Source: Eubacterium sp.
GTDB taxonomy: Bacteria > Bacillota > Clostridia > Lachnospirales > Lachnospiraceae
Direction: 5' to 3'
Assembly: GCA_017634475.1 (NCBI GenBank)
Contig: JAGBNH010000101.1
Span: 1 to 44,312, forward strand
DNA: 44,312 nt
Shown: positions 32,736-41,713 of the stretch, piece by piece
Numbering within the stretch: position 1 is the first letter of the stretch
Layout of the letters: each line of letters starts with the position of its first letter
Position numbers and translations under genes: made by a program
The notes under the pieces: model-generated
What the model saw: only the letters and a program-made list of their open reading frames with translations
Database searches by the model: none
Told to the model about the DNA's origin: nothing

Positions 32736-33401
32736 ATGGCACAGGTAACCAACGACTGGGCTCCTATCCTTCAGGAGGAATACGCCAAGCCCTATTATAA
32801 GCAGTTATATGAATTCATTCACAGAGAATATGCCGAGAGGGTGATCTATCCGCCTGCAGAGGACATCTTCAACGCCCTGCATCTTACGCCCCTTTCCCGG
32901 GTGAAGGTGGTGATCATCGGTCAGGACCCCTATCACGAACCGGGGCAGGCTCACGGGCTCTGCTTCTCGGTACAGAAAGGGGTGGATATCCCACCCTCCC
33001 TGCAGAATATCTACAAGGAGCTGCATGACGATGTGGGGTTCGAGATCCCGGATCACGGCTGTCTCACTCCCTGGGCCGAACAGGGCGTACTCCTGCTGAA
33101 CGCCGTACTCACCGTCCGGGCCCATGCCGCTGCATCCCACCAGAACAAGGGCTGGGAGCAGTTCACGGATGCCATCATCCGTGCCGTGAATGAAGTGGAC
33201 CGGCCGGTGGTCTTCCTGCTCTGGGGCGGCTTCGCCAGAGGCAAGCGCAGCATGCTGAACAATCCGAAGCATCTGGTGCTTGAGGCTCCCCATCCCAGTC
33301 CGCTGTCCGCTTATCGGGGCTTCATGGGCTGCAGGCATTTCTCACAGGTGAATCGGTTTCTTACGGAGCATGGGGAAGAGCCGGTGGACTGGAGTCTGTA
33401 A
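32736..33401 (+). CDS. ung: Uracil-DNA glycosylase, family 1
   Basis: 221 residues from ATG 32736, with GAGGTG seven bases upstream; an earlier in-frame ATG (32679) would add a non-conserved extension. It cuts uracil from DNA in base excision repair. The water-activating motif GQDPYH (D64), CFSV, LLNAVLTVRAHAAASHQNKGW and the DNA-intercalation motif HPSPLSAYRGF (H186) are intact, and length is typical of the family. It is the first plus-strand gene in the window and stands alone, with a repeat-derived hairpin and T run downstream. Confidence 0.96.
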   Translation: MAQVTNDWAPILQEEYAKPYYKQLYEFIHREYAERVIYPPAEDIFNALHLTPLSRVKVVIIGQDPYHEPGQAHGLCFSVQKGVDIPPSLQNIYKELHDDVGFEIPDHGCLTPWAEQGVLLLNAVLTVRAHAAASHQNKGWEQFTDAIIRAVNEVDRPVVFLLWGGFARGKRSMLNNPKHLVLEAPHPSPLSAYRGFMGCRHFSQVNRFLTEHGEEPVDWSL

Positions 33402-33405
33402 TTTA

Positions 33406-33553
33406 GATCCTTCGCTTTGCTCAGGATGACATGAAAAAAAAGATCCTTCGCTTCGCTCAGGATGACATGGGATATGAAAAAAGATCCTTCGCTTCGCTCA
33501 GGATGACAATCTTCCATGTCATCCTGAGCCGAAAGGCGAAGGATCTTTTTTTT
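33406..33553 (+). terminator. REP-like repeats forming a large hairpin and likely ung terminator
   Basis: Three direct copies of GATCCTTCGCTTCGCTCAG + GATGAC begin at 33406, 33442 and 33483; an inverted copy spans 33518-33545. The third and fourth copies pair into a long stem followed by a T8 run (33546-33553), so the repeats seem to act as the rho-independent terminator of ung. Confidence 0.75.
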
Positions 33554-33563
33554 CTGAGAGCCG

Positions 33564-33635
33564 CAAGCACCCTTTTCCTCAAGGCTTCAAGCACCCTTTT
33601 CCTCAAGGCTTCAAGCACCCTTTTCTTCAAGGTTC
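33564..33635. repeat. 24-bp tandem repeat, three copies
   Basis: CAAGCACCCTTTTCCTCAAG + GCTT occurs at 33564-33587 and 33588-33611, with a third, slightly changed copy at 33612-33635, in the spacer between the convergent ung and putP genes. No gene was found over it. Confidence 0.8.
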
Positions 33636-33670
33636 CTTTTTCGAAGGCGGAAATGATTTTTTTCGGAAGG

Positions 33671-35215
33671 TTACATAGCCTTCACTTCATCGAACTCCTT
33701 CTGGATCTCCTCTTCCGGAGCCTTGGTGAGAAGGCTTACGACCACGATAAAGATGGCGGATACTGCAAATGCAGGGGCCAGCTCATACAGGTCCCAGCCA
33801 CCGCCCATGGGACGGACCAGATATTTCCATACGAATACCATGATCCCGCCGGAAAGCATGCCCGCAATGGCGCCCCATTTATTGGTCCTCTTCCAGAAAA
33901 GGGAGAACAGCATGATCGGTCCGAATACCGCGCCGAAGCCGGCCCAGGCAAAGGACACGATGTTAAATACGGAGCTGTCGGGATTCCATGCAATGATCAC
34001 ACCCAGAACCGCAACGACGATCAGGGTAAGACGTGCAGTCAGCATGGCCGCCTTATCGCTCATTTTGATCTTGAAGGTATCACGGAAGATATTCTCGGAA
34101 ACCGCACTGGATGCTGCGATCAGCTGAGAGTCGGCGGTGGACATGGTAGAAGCAAGAATACCGGCAATGATGATACCACCGATCAGGGCGTATCCGAAAC
34201 CGTTATCCGCAATATGCTTGGCCAGTACCACGATCAGGGTTTCTGCCTTGGAAGCGCTGGTGGGATCCTCGATCAGACTGTCCAGGGCTCCTACCTCGGT
34301 CATGGCACGTCCTACCACACCCAAAAAGATGGCTACAGTAAGGGAGATCACTACCCAAACAGAAGCAACCCTGCGGGACAGCTTCAGCTCCTTTGCATTG
34401 CGGGCAGCCATGAAGCGCAGAAGGATATGGGGCATGCCGAAATAACCGAGACCCCAGCAGAACATGGTGATCTTGTTGAAGAGACCGTAAGCATCTGCTC
34501 CTCCCGTAACATTGTTATGGGTTGCAGACAGATCCAGATACCCTGCCAGGTTATTGGCATTATCCAACACTGCGCCGAAGCCGCCGGCATGGTAGACCCC
34601 ATAGCCCAGCACGATGAACAGCGCGATGGTCATTACGATGGACTGAACGAAGTCCGTTCGGGATGCAGCCAGGAAGCCGCCGGTGGTGATATAGGCAATG
34701 ATCACCACAGCGGAGATCACCATAGCCACCTCATACTTCACATCGAACAGATTCATGAATAGCTTGCCGCAGGCGGAGAAACCGGAAGCGGTATAGGGAA
34801 CAAAGAAAATGATGATGGCAAGAGCGCCGATCAGCAGAGTGATATTCTTGTCATCACGGAAACGCTTCTTGAAGTATTCCGGAATGGTGATGGCATTGAT
34901 CCTCTCCGAATAATTCCGAAGGCGCTTGGCCGTAAAGAGCCAGTTAAGATAGGTACCCACCGCCAGACCGAAGATCGTCCAGCCCGCATCAGCGATACCC
35001 GAAAAATAAGCAAGTCCGGGAACACCCATCAGGAGGTAGGAGCTCATGTCCGATGCCTCCGCGCTCATAGCGGTAACAAAGGGACCGAGCTTACGTCCGC
35101 CAAGGTAGAAATCCCCTACATCGTTGGTATTTCTGGATGCCATAAAGCCGATGATGAGCATGCCCACCAGATAGACACCGATCGCAACGATGATTCCGAT
35201 TTGTGACGTTGTCAT
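33671..35215 (-). CDS. putP: Sodium/proline symporter (SSS family)
   Basis: 514 residues from ATG 35215, with AAGGAG about seven bases upstream; E. coli PutP has 502. About thirteen membrane segments. The N-terminal FYLGGRKLGPFVTAMSAEASDMSSYLLMGVPGLAYFSG region holds the sodium-site Asp-Met-Ser motif and is characteristic of PutP. NAITIPEYFKKRF and the WGLGYFGMPHILLRFMA block also fit. It imports proline with sodium. It is divergent from the GH2 gene and has its own good promoter. Confidence 0.9.
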   Translation of the reverse strand: MTTSQIGIIVAIGVYLVGMLIIGFMASRNTNDVGDFYLGGRKLGPFVTAMSAEASDMSSYLLMGVPGLAYFSGIADAGWTIFGLAVGTYLNWLFTAKRLRNYSERINAITIPEYFKKRFRDDKNITLLIGALAIIIFFVPYTASGFSACGKLFMNLFDVKYEVAMVISAVVIIAYITTGGFLAASRTDFVQSIVMTIALFIVLGYGVYHAGGFGAVLDNANNLAGYLDLSATHNNVTGGADAYGLFNKITMFCWGLGYFGMPHILLRFMAARNAKELKLSRRVASVWVVISLTVAIFLGVVGRAMTEVGALDSLIEDPTSASKAETLIVVLAKHIADNGFGYALIGGIIIAGILASTMSTADSQLIAASSAVSENIFRDTFKIKMSDKAAMLTARLTLIVVAVLGVIIAWNPDSSVFNIVSFAWAGFGAVFGPIMLFSLFWKRTNKWGAIAGMLSGGIMVFVWKYLVRPMGGGWDLYELAPAFAVSAIFIVVVSLLTKAPEEEIQKEFDEVKAM

Positions 35216-35283
35216 GTTATATCTCCTTCCTAATCCTTTCGTCCCTTCCGGTGTATGCCGGACAGGGCATGACATACAGAGAA

Positions 35284-35312
35284 AGTATAATTCAAAACCA
35301 CGGTCATTTCAA
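35284..35312 (-). promoter_or_regulatory. putP promoter
   Basis: On the minus strand TTGAAA (plus 35307-35312), a 17-base spacer and TATACT (plus 35284-35289), about 70 bases upstream of the putP start. Confidence 0.75.
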
Positions 35313-35453
35313 GTTATATAAAGGTATTCTTCTCTGATTTCTTATGTAGACGGAGCACCCCAAAAAAGGTAAAATGGAAATGATTGCATTTATCCTTACA
35401 CAGGATCTGTACACCATAATCATTTACGCGACTCAACACCGGAGGTATCCTAA

Positions 35454-38400
35454 ATGCGAACATTGATCAATGATAAATGGTCCTTTGCCGAATTCCCGGC
35501 AGGAACCGAAGCTGCCGTAGTCCTGGATGTGCTGAAGGGTTCCGCCGATCCGGCGCTTCCCTCATTTCAGCCTGTAGATCTGCCCCACGACTGGATGATC
35601 ACCGATACGAACAACCTCTACCGTTCCTCTGTGGGCGCCTATACCAGGCTGCTTGATCTGGACGCGTCAAAGCATAATTCCCTGTATTTTGAAGGCGTTT
35701 ACATGCGGACCACCGTGTATCTCAACGGCGAGAAGATCTTCTTCTGGCCCTACGGCTATACCTCCTTTGAGGTGGATCTTACTCCATGGCAGAAGGAGGG
35801 TGAAAATGTGCTGATGGTCCATGTGGACTACCGGTGTCCCAACACCCGCTGGTACTCCGGCGCCGGGATCTTCCGGGATGTCTGGCTTCTGGAGAAGGAT
35901 CCGGTGCATATCACCGAAGGAGGGATCTATTTCCATGCCGATCCCTGTGAAGGCACGGTGGACGGTCCGGAGCTGGTGACCGCCTTCCGCATCACCATCG
36001 ACACTGAGATCGTTGCCCCCGCCCCTGTTCCGGGAGGGGTCGCTGTACGCCATATCCTGCGGGACCAGCACGGCAAGGTAGCCGCCGAGTCCCAGGCTGC
36101 GCAGCAGCTCTATGCCGAACCCACTACAGGTACACAGAGCTTCATTTTCAACGGCGCAACCCTCTGGGATATCGACAATCCTTATCTGTATACTCTGGAG
36201 ACCACCGTTTACTGTCAGGGTAAGTTCCGGGACAGCTTCACCCAGAAGGTGGGCTTTCGAACCCTGGGCTTCTCCCCGGACAAGGGCTTCTTCCTGAACG
36301 GTCAGCATATGAAGATCAACGGCGCCTGCATGCACCACGATCTCGGGGCCCTGGGAGCGGCATTTAACCGGAAGGCTGCCCGCCGTCAGCTGGAGAAGCT
36401 TCGTTCCATCGGCATCAACGCCATCCGAACCAGTCACAATCCTCCGGCCCCAGGCCTGATGGAGCTGGCAGACGAGATGGGCTTCCTTGTTAATTCAGAT
36501 GCCTTCGACATGTGGGAAATGCCCAAGACCGAAAACGATTACGGCATCTTCTTCCATGAATGGTGCGAGCGGGATGTGGACTCCTGGATCCGTCGGGACC
36601 GAAATCATCCCTCCGTCATTATGTGGTCCTGCGGAAATGAGATCCCGGACACCAACAATCCCGCGGCCATGTCCATAGCCACCCGGCTGAAAAAGGCCAT
36701 CCGCCGGAACGATCCGCGGCACAACGCCTATACCACCATCGCATCCAACTACGTAGCCTGGGAAAATGCCCAGAAGATTCAGGATCTCTTTGAGCTTTCG
36801 GGCTATAACTATCTGGAATCCGTTTATGACGATCACCATGTCCTTTTTCCGCATTGGTGCATCTACGGAAGCGAAACTGCTTCCACCGTACAGAGCCGGG
36901 GGATCTACCATTTCCCCAAGAGCCGCCGGATGCTCACCTACGACGACGGACAATGCTCCGGACTGGATAACTGCTCCACCAACTGGGGAGCAAAGAGCGT
37001 GCATAAATTCATCACGGATGACCGTGACAGGGAATTCTCTGCAGGCCAGTTCATCTGGACCGGCTGGGATTATATCGGCGAACCCACGCCGTATTTCTCC
37101 AAGAATTCCTTCTTCGGCCATATCGATACCGCAGGCTTCTACAAGGACACCGCCTATATCCTGAAGGCCGCGTGGGTACCGGTTACCGACGATCCCTTCG
37201 TGCATATCGCTCCCTACTGGGATTTCAACGAAGGACAGATCATCGATATCGATCTCTACTCCAACGCCCCTCTGGTGAAGCTCTTCTTTAACGACGCGCT
37301 TGTGGGCGAAGCCGCTTTGGATCAGAAGAAGGATAAGGATTTCTCGGCACATTTCACTCTTCCCTATACGAAGGGCGCGCTCCGGGCGGAAGCCTATGAC
37401 CGCAAAGGAAAATGCATTGCTTCGGATGTGACGGAAAGCTTCGGAAATCCGGCATCCATACGCCTCACACCGGAATACGATACCCTGCTTGCCACCGGCG
37501 AGGATCTGCAGTTTGTGGAGATCACCGTGCTGGACGAAGAAGGGCACGAGGTACGGAACGCAAGGAACCGCGTTCAGGTAAGCATAACCGGCGCGGCACG
37601 GCTGGTGGGCATGGATAACGGCGACAGCACGGACTATGATCAGTACAAATGTAACTCCCGAAAGCTCTTCTCCGGAAAGCTCCTGGCGATCCTTGCCTCC
37701 ACCCGGGAAGCCGGCGAGGTGAAGATGACCGTTACTTCCCCGGGGCTTACCCCCGCAGAGCTAACCTTCTCCACCGTTCCCGCTCCGGGGCGGGAGGGAA
37801 GCTGCAGCAGCTACCGTATTCCGGACACTTCACTTTCAGGCTTGGGAGAAACGGTCCCGGCGGATGTAAGTGAGGTTCCCATCCGGAAGCTCAGCCTTAC
37901 CTCTACCCTCTCCGGCACAGTCTTAAACAAGGAGCAGCCGGAGACAGAGGTCACCGCAGTGATCGAACCGGCGAACGCCACCCATTCGGATGTACGGTTC
38001 AAAGCCGTTACCGCTGAAGGGATCGAAAGCCGCGCTGTTCAGATCGAGGTTCTGGAGCAAACCGGAAACCGGATCCGGGCAAAGGTCACGGCCGTAAGCG
38101 ACGGAGAGTTCCGTCTGGTGGCATCCGCCAACAACGGAAAGGACCATCCGGAGATCCTGTCGGACATGGAGCTTTCGGTGGAGGATTTCGGAAATGCAGC
38201 GCTGGATCCTTATAAATTCGTCTTCGGATGTCAATTTGCGGAAAGCACCAGAGAATCCCTTCTCTCCTTCCAGGGCAGCGTAAACTTCGGCGACGGAAAT
38301 ACCATCCGTTTCGACAATGTGGATTTCGGGGATTTCGGTTCGGACGAGCTGTATCTCTCCCTCTTCTCCTTCCGGGAGAACGAGGATGTGGAGATCTGGG

Positions 38401-38948
38401 ACGGGGAACCGGAGAACTCCGATCTGCTCTGCAGGGGCACCTACTCCGTGAAGAGCCTGTACAATGTGCTGCAGGAGGATCATTTTAAACTGAACCGACG
38501 GCTGAAGGGAGTCCGGAGCATCACCTTCCGCTTTAGGCAGGGCTTTGTTCTTGGCGGCTTCCGTATGGAGAAACAAGAGAAGGCCTACAGCCGGATCAAT
38601 GCCTCCGAGCTGAACCAGATCGCCGGTGACTCCTATGATGTTCGGGCCGACGGGGTATACAACATCGGTAACAATGTGGATATCGAATTTAACAACATGA
38701 ACTTTACCCGGGGAGTATCCGCCGTAACCATTACCGGCAAGGCCAGGAAGGCCACGAATCCCATCCACATCCGCTTCTTCTCCGGAGAGGATGTGGTGAA
38801 ACAGATCGTGGAATTCCCGGTTTCCGAGGAGCCTCAGACCCTGACCTTCCCCCTGGAGGACCTGCGGGGGGAAGGAAAGATCAACTTCATCTTCCTTCCC
38901 GGGGCGGATTTTGATCTGATGGAGTTTCAATTTGCTGAGAGAGTTTAG
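35454..38948 (+). CDS. GH2 beta-galactosidase-like glycoside hydrolase with C-terminal CBM6-like modules
   Basis: 1164 residues. GGAGG lies eight bases before the ATG, and the product starts MRTLINDKWSF with no signal peptide, so it acts in the cytoplasm on imported oligosaccharides. The sugar-binding domain (~1-160; DLPHDWMI, YSGAGIFRDVW), Ig-like domain (~170-275) and TIM barrel (~275-600) are in the usual GH2 order. Acid/base E396 is in SCGNEIPD; the nucleophile is E474 in YGSETAS; GWDYIGEPTPY follows. Beyond ~640 lie Ig-like segments and two beta-rich CBM6-like modules (~905-1035 and ~1045-1164; INASELNQIAG, FNNMNFTRGVSAVTITG). Beta-galactosidase is the likely activity; beta-glucuronidase or others of the family cannot be excluded. 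An AAATG-ATTG-CATTT palindrome near 35380 could be its operator. Confidence 0.85.
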   Translation: MRTLINDKWSFAEFPAGTEAAVVLDVLKGSADPALPSFQPVDLPHDWMITDTNNLYRSSVGAYTRLLDLDASKHNSLYFEGVYMRTTVYLNGEKIFFWPYGYTSFEVDLTPWQKEGENVLMVHVDYRCPNTRWYSGAGIFRDVWLLEKDPVHITEGGIYFHADPCEGTVDGPELVTAFRITIDTEIVAPAPVPGGVAVRHILRDQHGKVAAESQAAQQLYAEPTTGTQSFIFNGATLWDIDNPYLYTLETTVYCQGKFRDSFTQKVGFRTLGFSPDKGFFLNGQHMKINGACMHHDLGALGAAFNRKAARRQLEKLRSIGINAIRTSHNPPAPGLMELADEMGFLVNSDAFDMWEMPKTENDYGIFFHEWCERDVDSWIRRDRNHPSVIMWSCGNEIPDTNNPAAMSIATRLKKAIRRNDPRHNAYTTIASNYVAWENAQKIQDLFELSGYNYLESVYDDHHVLFPHWCIYGSETASTVQSRGIYHFPKSRRMLTYDDGQCSGLDNCSTNWGAKSVHKFITDDRDREFSAGQFIWTGWDYIGEPTPYFSKNSFFGHIDTAGFYKDTAYILKAAWVPVTDDPFVHIAPYWDFNEGQIIDIDLYSNAPLVKLFFNDALVGEAALDQKKDKDFSAHFTLPYTKGALRAEAYDRKGKCIASDVTESFGNPASIRLTPEYDTLLATGEDLQFVEITVLDEEGHEVRNARNRVQVSITGAARLVGMDNGDSTDYDQYKCNSRKLFSGKLLAILASTREAGEVKMTVTSPGLTPAELTFSTVPAPGREGSCSSYRIPDTSLSGLGETVPADVSEVPIRKLSLTSTLSGTVLNKEQPETEVTAVIEPANATHSDVRFKAVTAEGIESRAVQIEVLEQTGNRIRAKVTAVSDGEFRLVASANNGKDHPEILSDMELSVEDFGNAALDPYKFVFGCQFAESTRESLLSFQGSVNFGDGNTIRFDNVDFGDFGSDELYLSLFSFRENEDVEIWDGEPENSDLLCRGTYSVKSLYNVLQEDHFKLNRRLKGVRSITFRFRQGFVLGGFRMEKQEKAYSRINASELNQIAGDSYDVRADGVYNIGNNVDIEFNNMNFTRGVSAVTITGKARKATNPIHIRFFSGEDVVKQIVEFPVSEEPQTLTFPLEDLRGEGKINFIFLPGADFDLMEFQFAERV

Positions 38949-39048
38949 ATCCTTCGCTGCGCTCAGGATGACAGGGGTTCTCAGGATGACAGGATTTCTC
39001 AGGATAACAGGCCTTTGTCATTCTGAGGAGCGTAAGCGACGAAGAATC
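38948..39048. repeat. REP-like repeats in inverted orientation
   Basis: A GATCCTTCGCTGCGCTCAGG copy starts on the last base of the GH2 stop codon (38948-38972). Two partial CTCAGGAT copies follow, and an inverted copy (GTCATTCTGAGGAGCG... to GAAGAATC) spans 39017-39048, so the two ends can pair. Confidence 0.75.
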
Positions 39049-39067
39049 CTGTGCCCGGAGGGCACAT

Positions 39068-39104
39068 AAAAAGACGACTGGTCGATCGGCCAGTCGTCTT
39101 ATTG
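39068..39104. terminator. Bidirectional terminator between GH2 gene and glgB
   Basis: A perfect 11-bp stem (AAGACGACTGG, 39071-39081; CCAGTCGTCTT, 39090-39100) has A residues on the left and TTATT on the right, so it can end both the plus-strand GH2 transcript and the minus-strand glgB transcript, which converge here. Confidence 0.85.
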
Positions 39105-39161
39105 TATATATGGTATTTCTACCCTTCTATATGTTTTACCCGCTTGCTTAGTTTACTCGCT

Positions 39162-41441
39162 CTATTTCCCTGTTTTTTTCGCCTCTCCATCCTTGTAATC
39201 GTACTTGAATACCGATACCGAAAGCGGCGGTACGTCGATCACCATGGAGTTTTTCATTCTGTCACAGGGCACAGCCTCTGCCTTCACAGCCTTCTTGTTG
39301 TTCCGTCCGAGTCCGCCGTATTTCGGATCATCGGAGGAAAGGAGCTCCTTATAGGTGGTAATGCACGGAACGCCAATACGATAATCCTTTCGTTCTACGG
39401 GAACGAAGTTGCAGACGAAGAACAGCTGATCCTTCGCTGTGCTTCCCCGACGGATGAAGGCCACGATACCGGACTCGGCATCATCCACCTTGGTCCACTC
39501 AAAGCCCATCACGTCATTATCGTTGTAATACAGCGCATCGTACTTCGTATACATATGGTTCAGATCCTTCACGAACTCCTGCATACCCTTGTGCTTCGGA
39601 TCATCCAGCAGGAACCAGTCCAGACTCCGTGCCTCGGACCACTCACGAAGCTGTGCGAATTCCTGTCCCATAAAGAGCAGCTTTTTGCCCGGATGTCCGC
39701 ACATAAAGCCATAGGCCGTACGCAGGTTTGCAAACTTGTCGAATTCCAGTCCTGACATCTTGTTCAGCATGGAGCATTTCAGATGCACTACCTCATCATG
39801 GGAAATGACCAGGATATAATTCTCGGAATAGGTATAGGACAGACTGAAGGTCAGCCGGTTGTGGTTAAACTTACGGAACCAGGGATCCAGCTTCATGTAC
39901 TCCAGGAAGTCGTTCATCCATCCCATGTTCCACTTGAACAGGAAGCCCAGGCCCTTCATATCCGCCGGCGCAGTAACCCCCGGCCATGCCGTGGAGTCCT
40001 CGGCGATCAGGTATGCTCCCGGATTCCGCTCCTCCATTACCTTGTTGATGTTCTGCAGCAGCTCGATGGCCTCAAGATTCTCCTTGCCGCCATCCTTATT
40101 GGCTACCCATTCACCATCCCGTTTGCCATAATCCAGATACAGCATGGACGCAACCGCATCCACACGGAGACCGTCGATATGATACTTCTCCACCCAGAAC
40201 AATGCGTTTGACGTAAGGAAGTTTACCACTTCATTTCTGCCGTAATCGAAAATGTAGGTGCCCCAGTCCGGATGCTCCCCCTTCCGGGGATCCGCATTTT
40301 CATAAAGCGGCATACCATCGAAACGGCCCAAGCCATGGGCGTCTCTGGGGAAATGTGCCGGTACCCAGTCCAGGATCACGCCGATGCCCCGCTTATGCAT
40401 CTCATCCACGAAATACATAAAGTCCTGAGGCGTACCGTAACGGGAGGTGGGGGCATAGTAATTGGTCACCTGATATCCCCAGGAACCGTCAAAGGGATAC
40501 TCTGCGATCCCCATCAGTTCGATGTGGGTATAGCCCATTTCCTGGATGTAATCTCCCAGCATCTGCGCCAGCTCCCGGTAATTGTAGAACCCGAAGTCCG
40601 AGTTCTCATCCTTCTTCTTCCAGGAGCCCAGATGACATTCATAAATGGACATGGGCTGCTTGATCCGGGATACGCGATCCACGGTCTTCCTTTTCTCGAT
40701 CCATGCGTCATCCTTCCAGGTATAGGAAAGATCCGCAACGATATTCGCATTGTCCGGGCGAACCTGATCCTGATTTCCATAGGGATCGGCCTTGTACAGG
40801 ATATCCCCGAAGCGGGTAAGGATCTGGAACTTGTAGACCGCTCCCGGAAGCACATCCGGAATGAACAGCTCATAGATTCCCGAAGCCGAATGGATCTGCA
40901 TGGGATTCAGCGCGCCGTCCCACATGTTGAAGTCACCCACTACGGACACGCGCCGTGCATCCGGCGCCCATACCGCAAAGTAGGTACCCTTCACACCATC
41001 AATGGTCATGGGGTGTGCCCCCATCTTGTTATAGATATCGTAATTCTTACCCTCGGCAAAAAGGTAAGCATCATAATCCGTGATCAGTCCGTCAAAGCTG
41101 TAGCAGTCAGCGGTTTCCACGGTGGTTCCGTCAAAGTAGGACGTAACCAGACGGTATTTGCTGCCAACGATCTTCTTCTTCGGGAAATAAATGCCATACA
41201 GGCCGTCATCACCGATCTTCACCAGCGGAGTCAGTGACTTTCCTCCCGGAGTCTTAATAGAAACATCTGAGGAATGCGGTTTGTAACAGGTGATCACCTG
41301 ACCCTCGCCGTAATCATGATTTCCCAGAAGGTGTCTGGGAGCGTTGATCTTCCCCTCCATCAGCTCGTCATAAAGAATCCAGTTGATCCAGTTTCTTAAT
41401 CTGGTCTCCACCTGAGCCCCTGTCAGTTTTGCTTCACTCAT
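39162..41441 (-). CDS. glgB: 1,4-alpha-glucan branching enzyme
   Basis: 759 residues. It cuts alpha-1,4 chains of glycogen and rejoins them as alpha-1,6 branches. A CBM48-type N-terminal domain (SVVGDFNMWDGALNPM, ~165-180) precedes the GH13 barrel: ELMGIAEYPFDGSWGYQ, DWVPAHFP, nucleophile Asp in DGLRVDAVASMLY, acid/base Glu in LIAEDST and the third Asp in SHDEVVH. The GH13 C-terminal beta domain closes the protein. AAGGA lies five bases before the ATG. No other glycogen gene is visible nearby, so it stands as a single gene with its own promoter. Confidence 0.95.
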   Translation of the reverse strand: MSEAKLTGAQVETRLRNWINWILYDELMEGKINAPRHLLGNHDYGEGQVITCYKPHSSDVSIKTPGGKSLTPLVKIGDDGLYGIYFPKKKIVGSKYRLVTSYFDGTTVETADCYSFDGLITDYDAYLFAEGKNYDIYNKMGAHPMTIDGVKGTYFAVWAPDARRVSVVGDFNMWDGALNPMQIHSASGIYELFIPDVLPGAVYKFQILTRFGDILYKADPYGNQDQVRPDNANIVADLSYTWKDDAWIEKRKTVDRVSRIKQPMSIYECHLGSWKKKDENSDFGFYNYRELAQMLGDYIQEMGYTHIELMGIAEYPFDGSWGYQVTNYYAPTSRYGTPQDFMYFVDEMHKRGIGVILDWVPAHFPRDAHGLGRFDGMPLYENADPRKGEHPDWGTYIFDYGRNEVVNFLTSNALFWVEKYHIDGLRVDAVASMLYLDYGKRDGEWVANKDGGKENLEAIELLQNINKVMEERNPGAYLIAEDSTAWPGVTAPADMKGLGFLFKWNMGWMNDFLEYMKLDPWFRKFNHNRLTFSLSYTYSENYILVISHDEVVHLKCSMLNKMSGLEFDKFANLRTAYGFMCGHPGKKLLFMGQEFAQLREWSEARSLDWFLLDDPKHKGMQEFVKDLNHMYTKYDALYYNDNDVMGFEWTKVDDAESGIVAFIRRGSTAKDQLFFVCNFVPVERKDYRIGVPCITTYKELLSSDDPKYGGLGRNNKKAVKAEAVPCDRMKNSMVIDVPPLSVSVFKYDYKDGEAKKTGK

Positions 41442-41515
41442 TATCCTTAACGTCCTCCTCGCTATTCAGGCCATAACCCTCTGCCCATATTCGTACCTAA
41501 AAGCACATCACTAAT

Positions 41516-41544
41516 ATTTTACCATCTGCTTTCTTTTTCTTCAA
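41516..41544 (-). promoter_or_regulatory. glgB promoter
   Basis: On the minus strand TTGAAG (plus 41539-41544), a 17-base spacer and TAAAAT (plus 41516-41521), about 75 bases upstream of the glgB start. Confidence 0.7.
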
Positions 41545-41630
41545 TGTATTTTCCGCCTTTGTTTCCGTCTGTTTTTTCATCTTACGCAAAATGTGCATTC
41601 AGGAAAGAACCACAACGGATCTTCCATCAG

Positions 41631-41658
41631 AAAACGGCGCCGGAATGCTCCGGCGCCG
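41631..41658 (-). terminator. Terminator after the duplicated-module surface protein gene
   Basis: A perfect 10-bp GC-rich stem (CGGCGCCGGA / TCCGGCGCCG, 41635-41644 and 41649-41658) with a 4-base loop, followed on the minus strand by TTTT (plus A run 41631-41634). It lies about 55 bases past the stop of the gene at 41714. Confidence 0.8.
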
Positions 41659-41713
41659 CCCCCATCTCGCTTAATCTGCGAAAACTGTTATCCCACATTT
41701 CCGGGATACGATC

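Noticed and set aside
33431-34762. 443-codon plus-strand frame starting in the REP-like repeats and running opposite putP
   Set aside because: It begins inside repeats and the 24-bp tandem array and then mirrors putP; no own motif was seen.
35340-35453. Promoter of the GH2 gene
   Set aside because: CATAAT and TTGCAT boxes exist but are not correctly spaced, so only the possible operator palindrome is mentioned.
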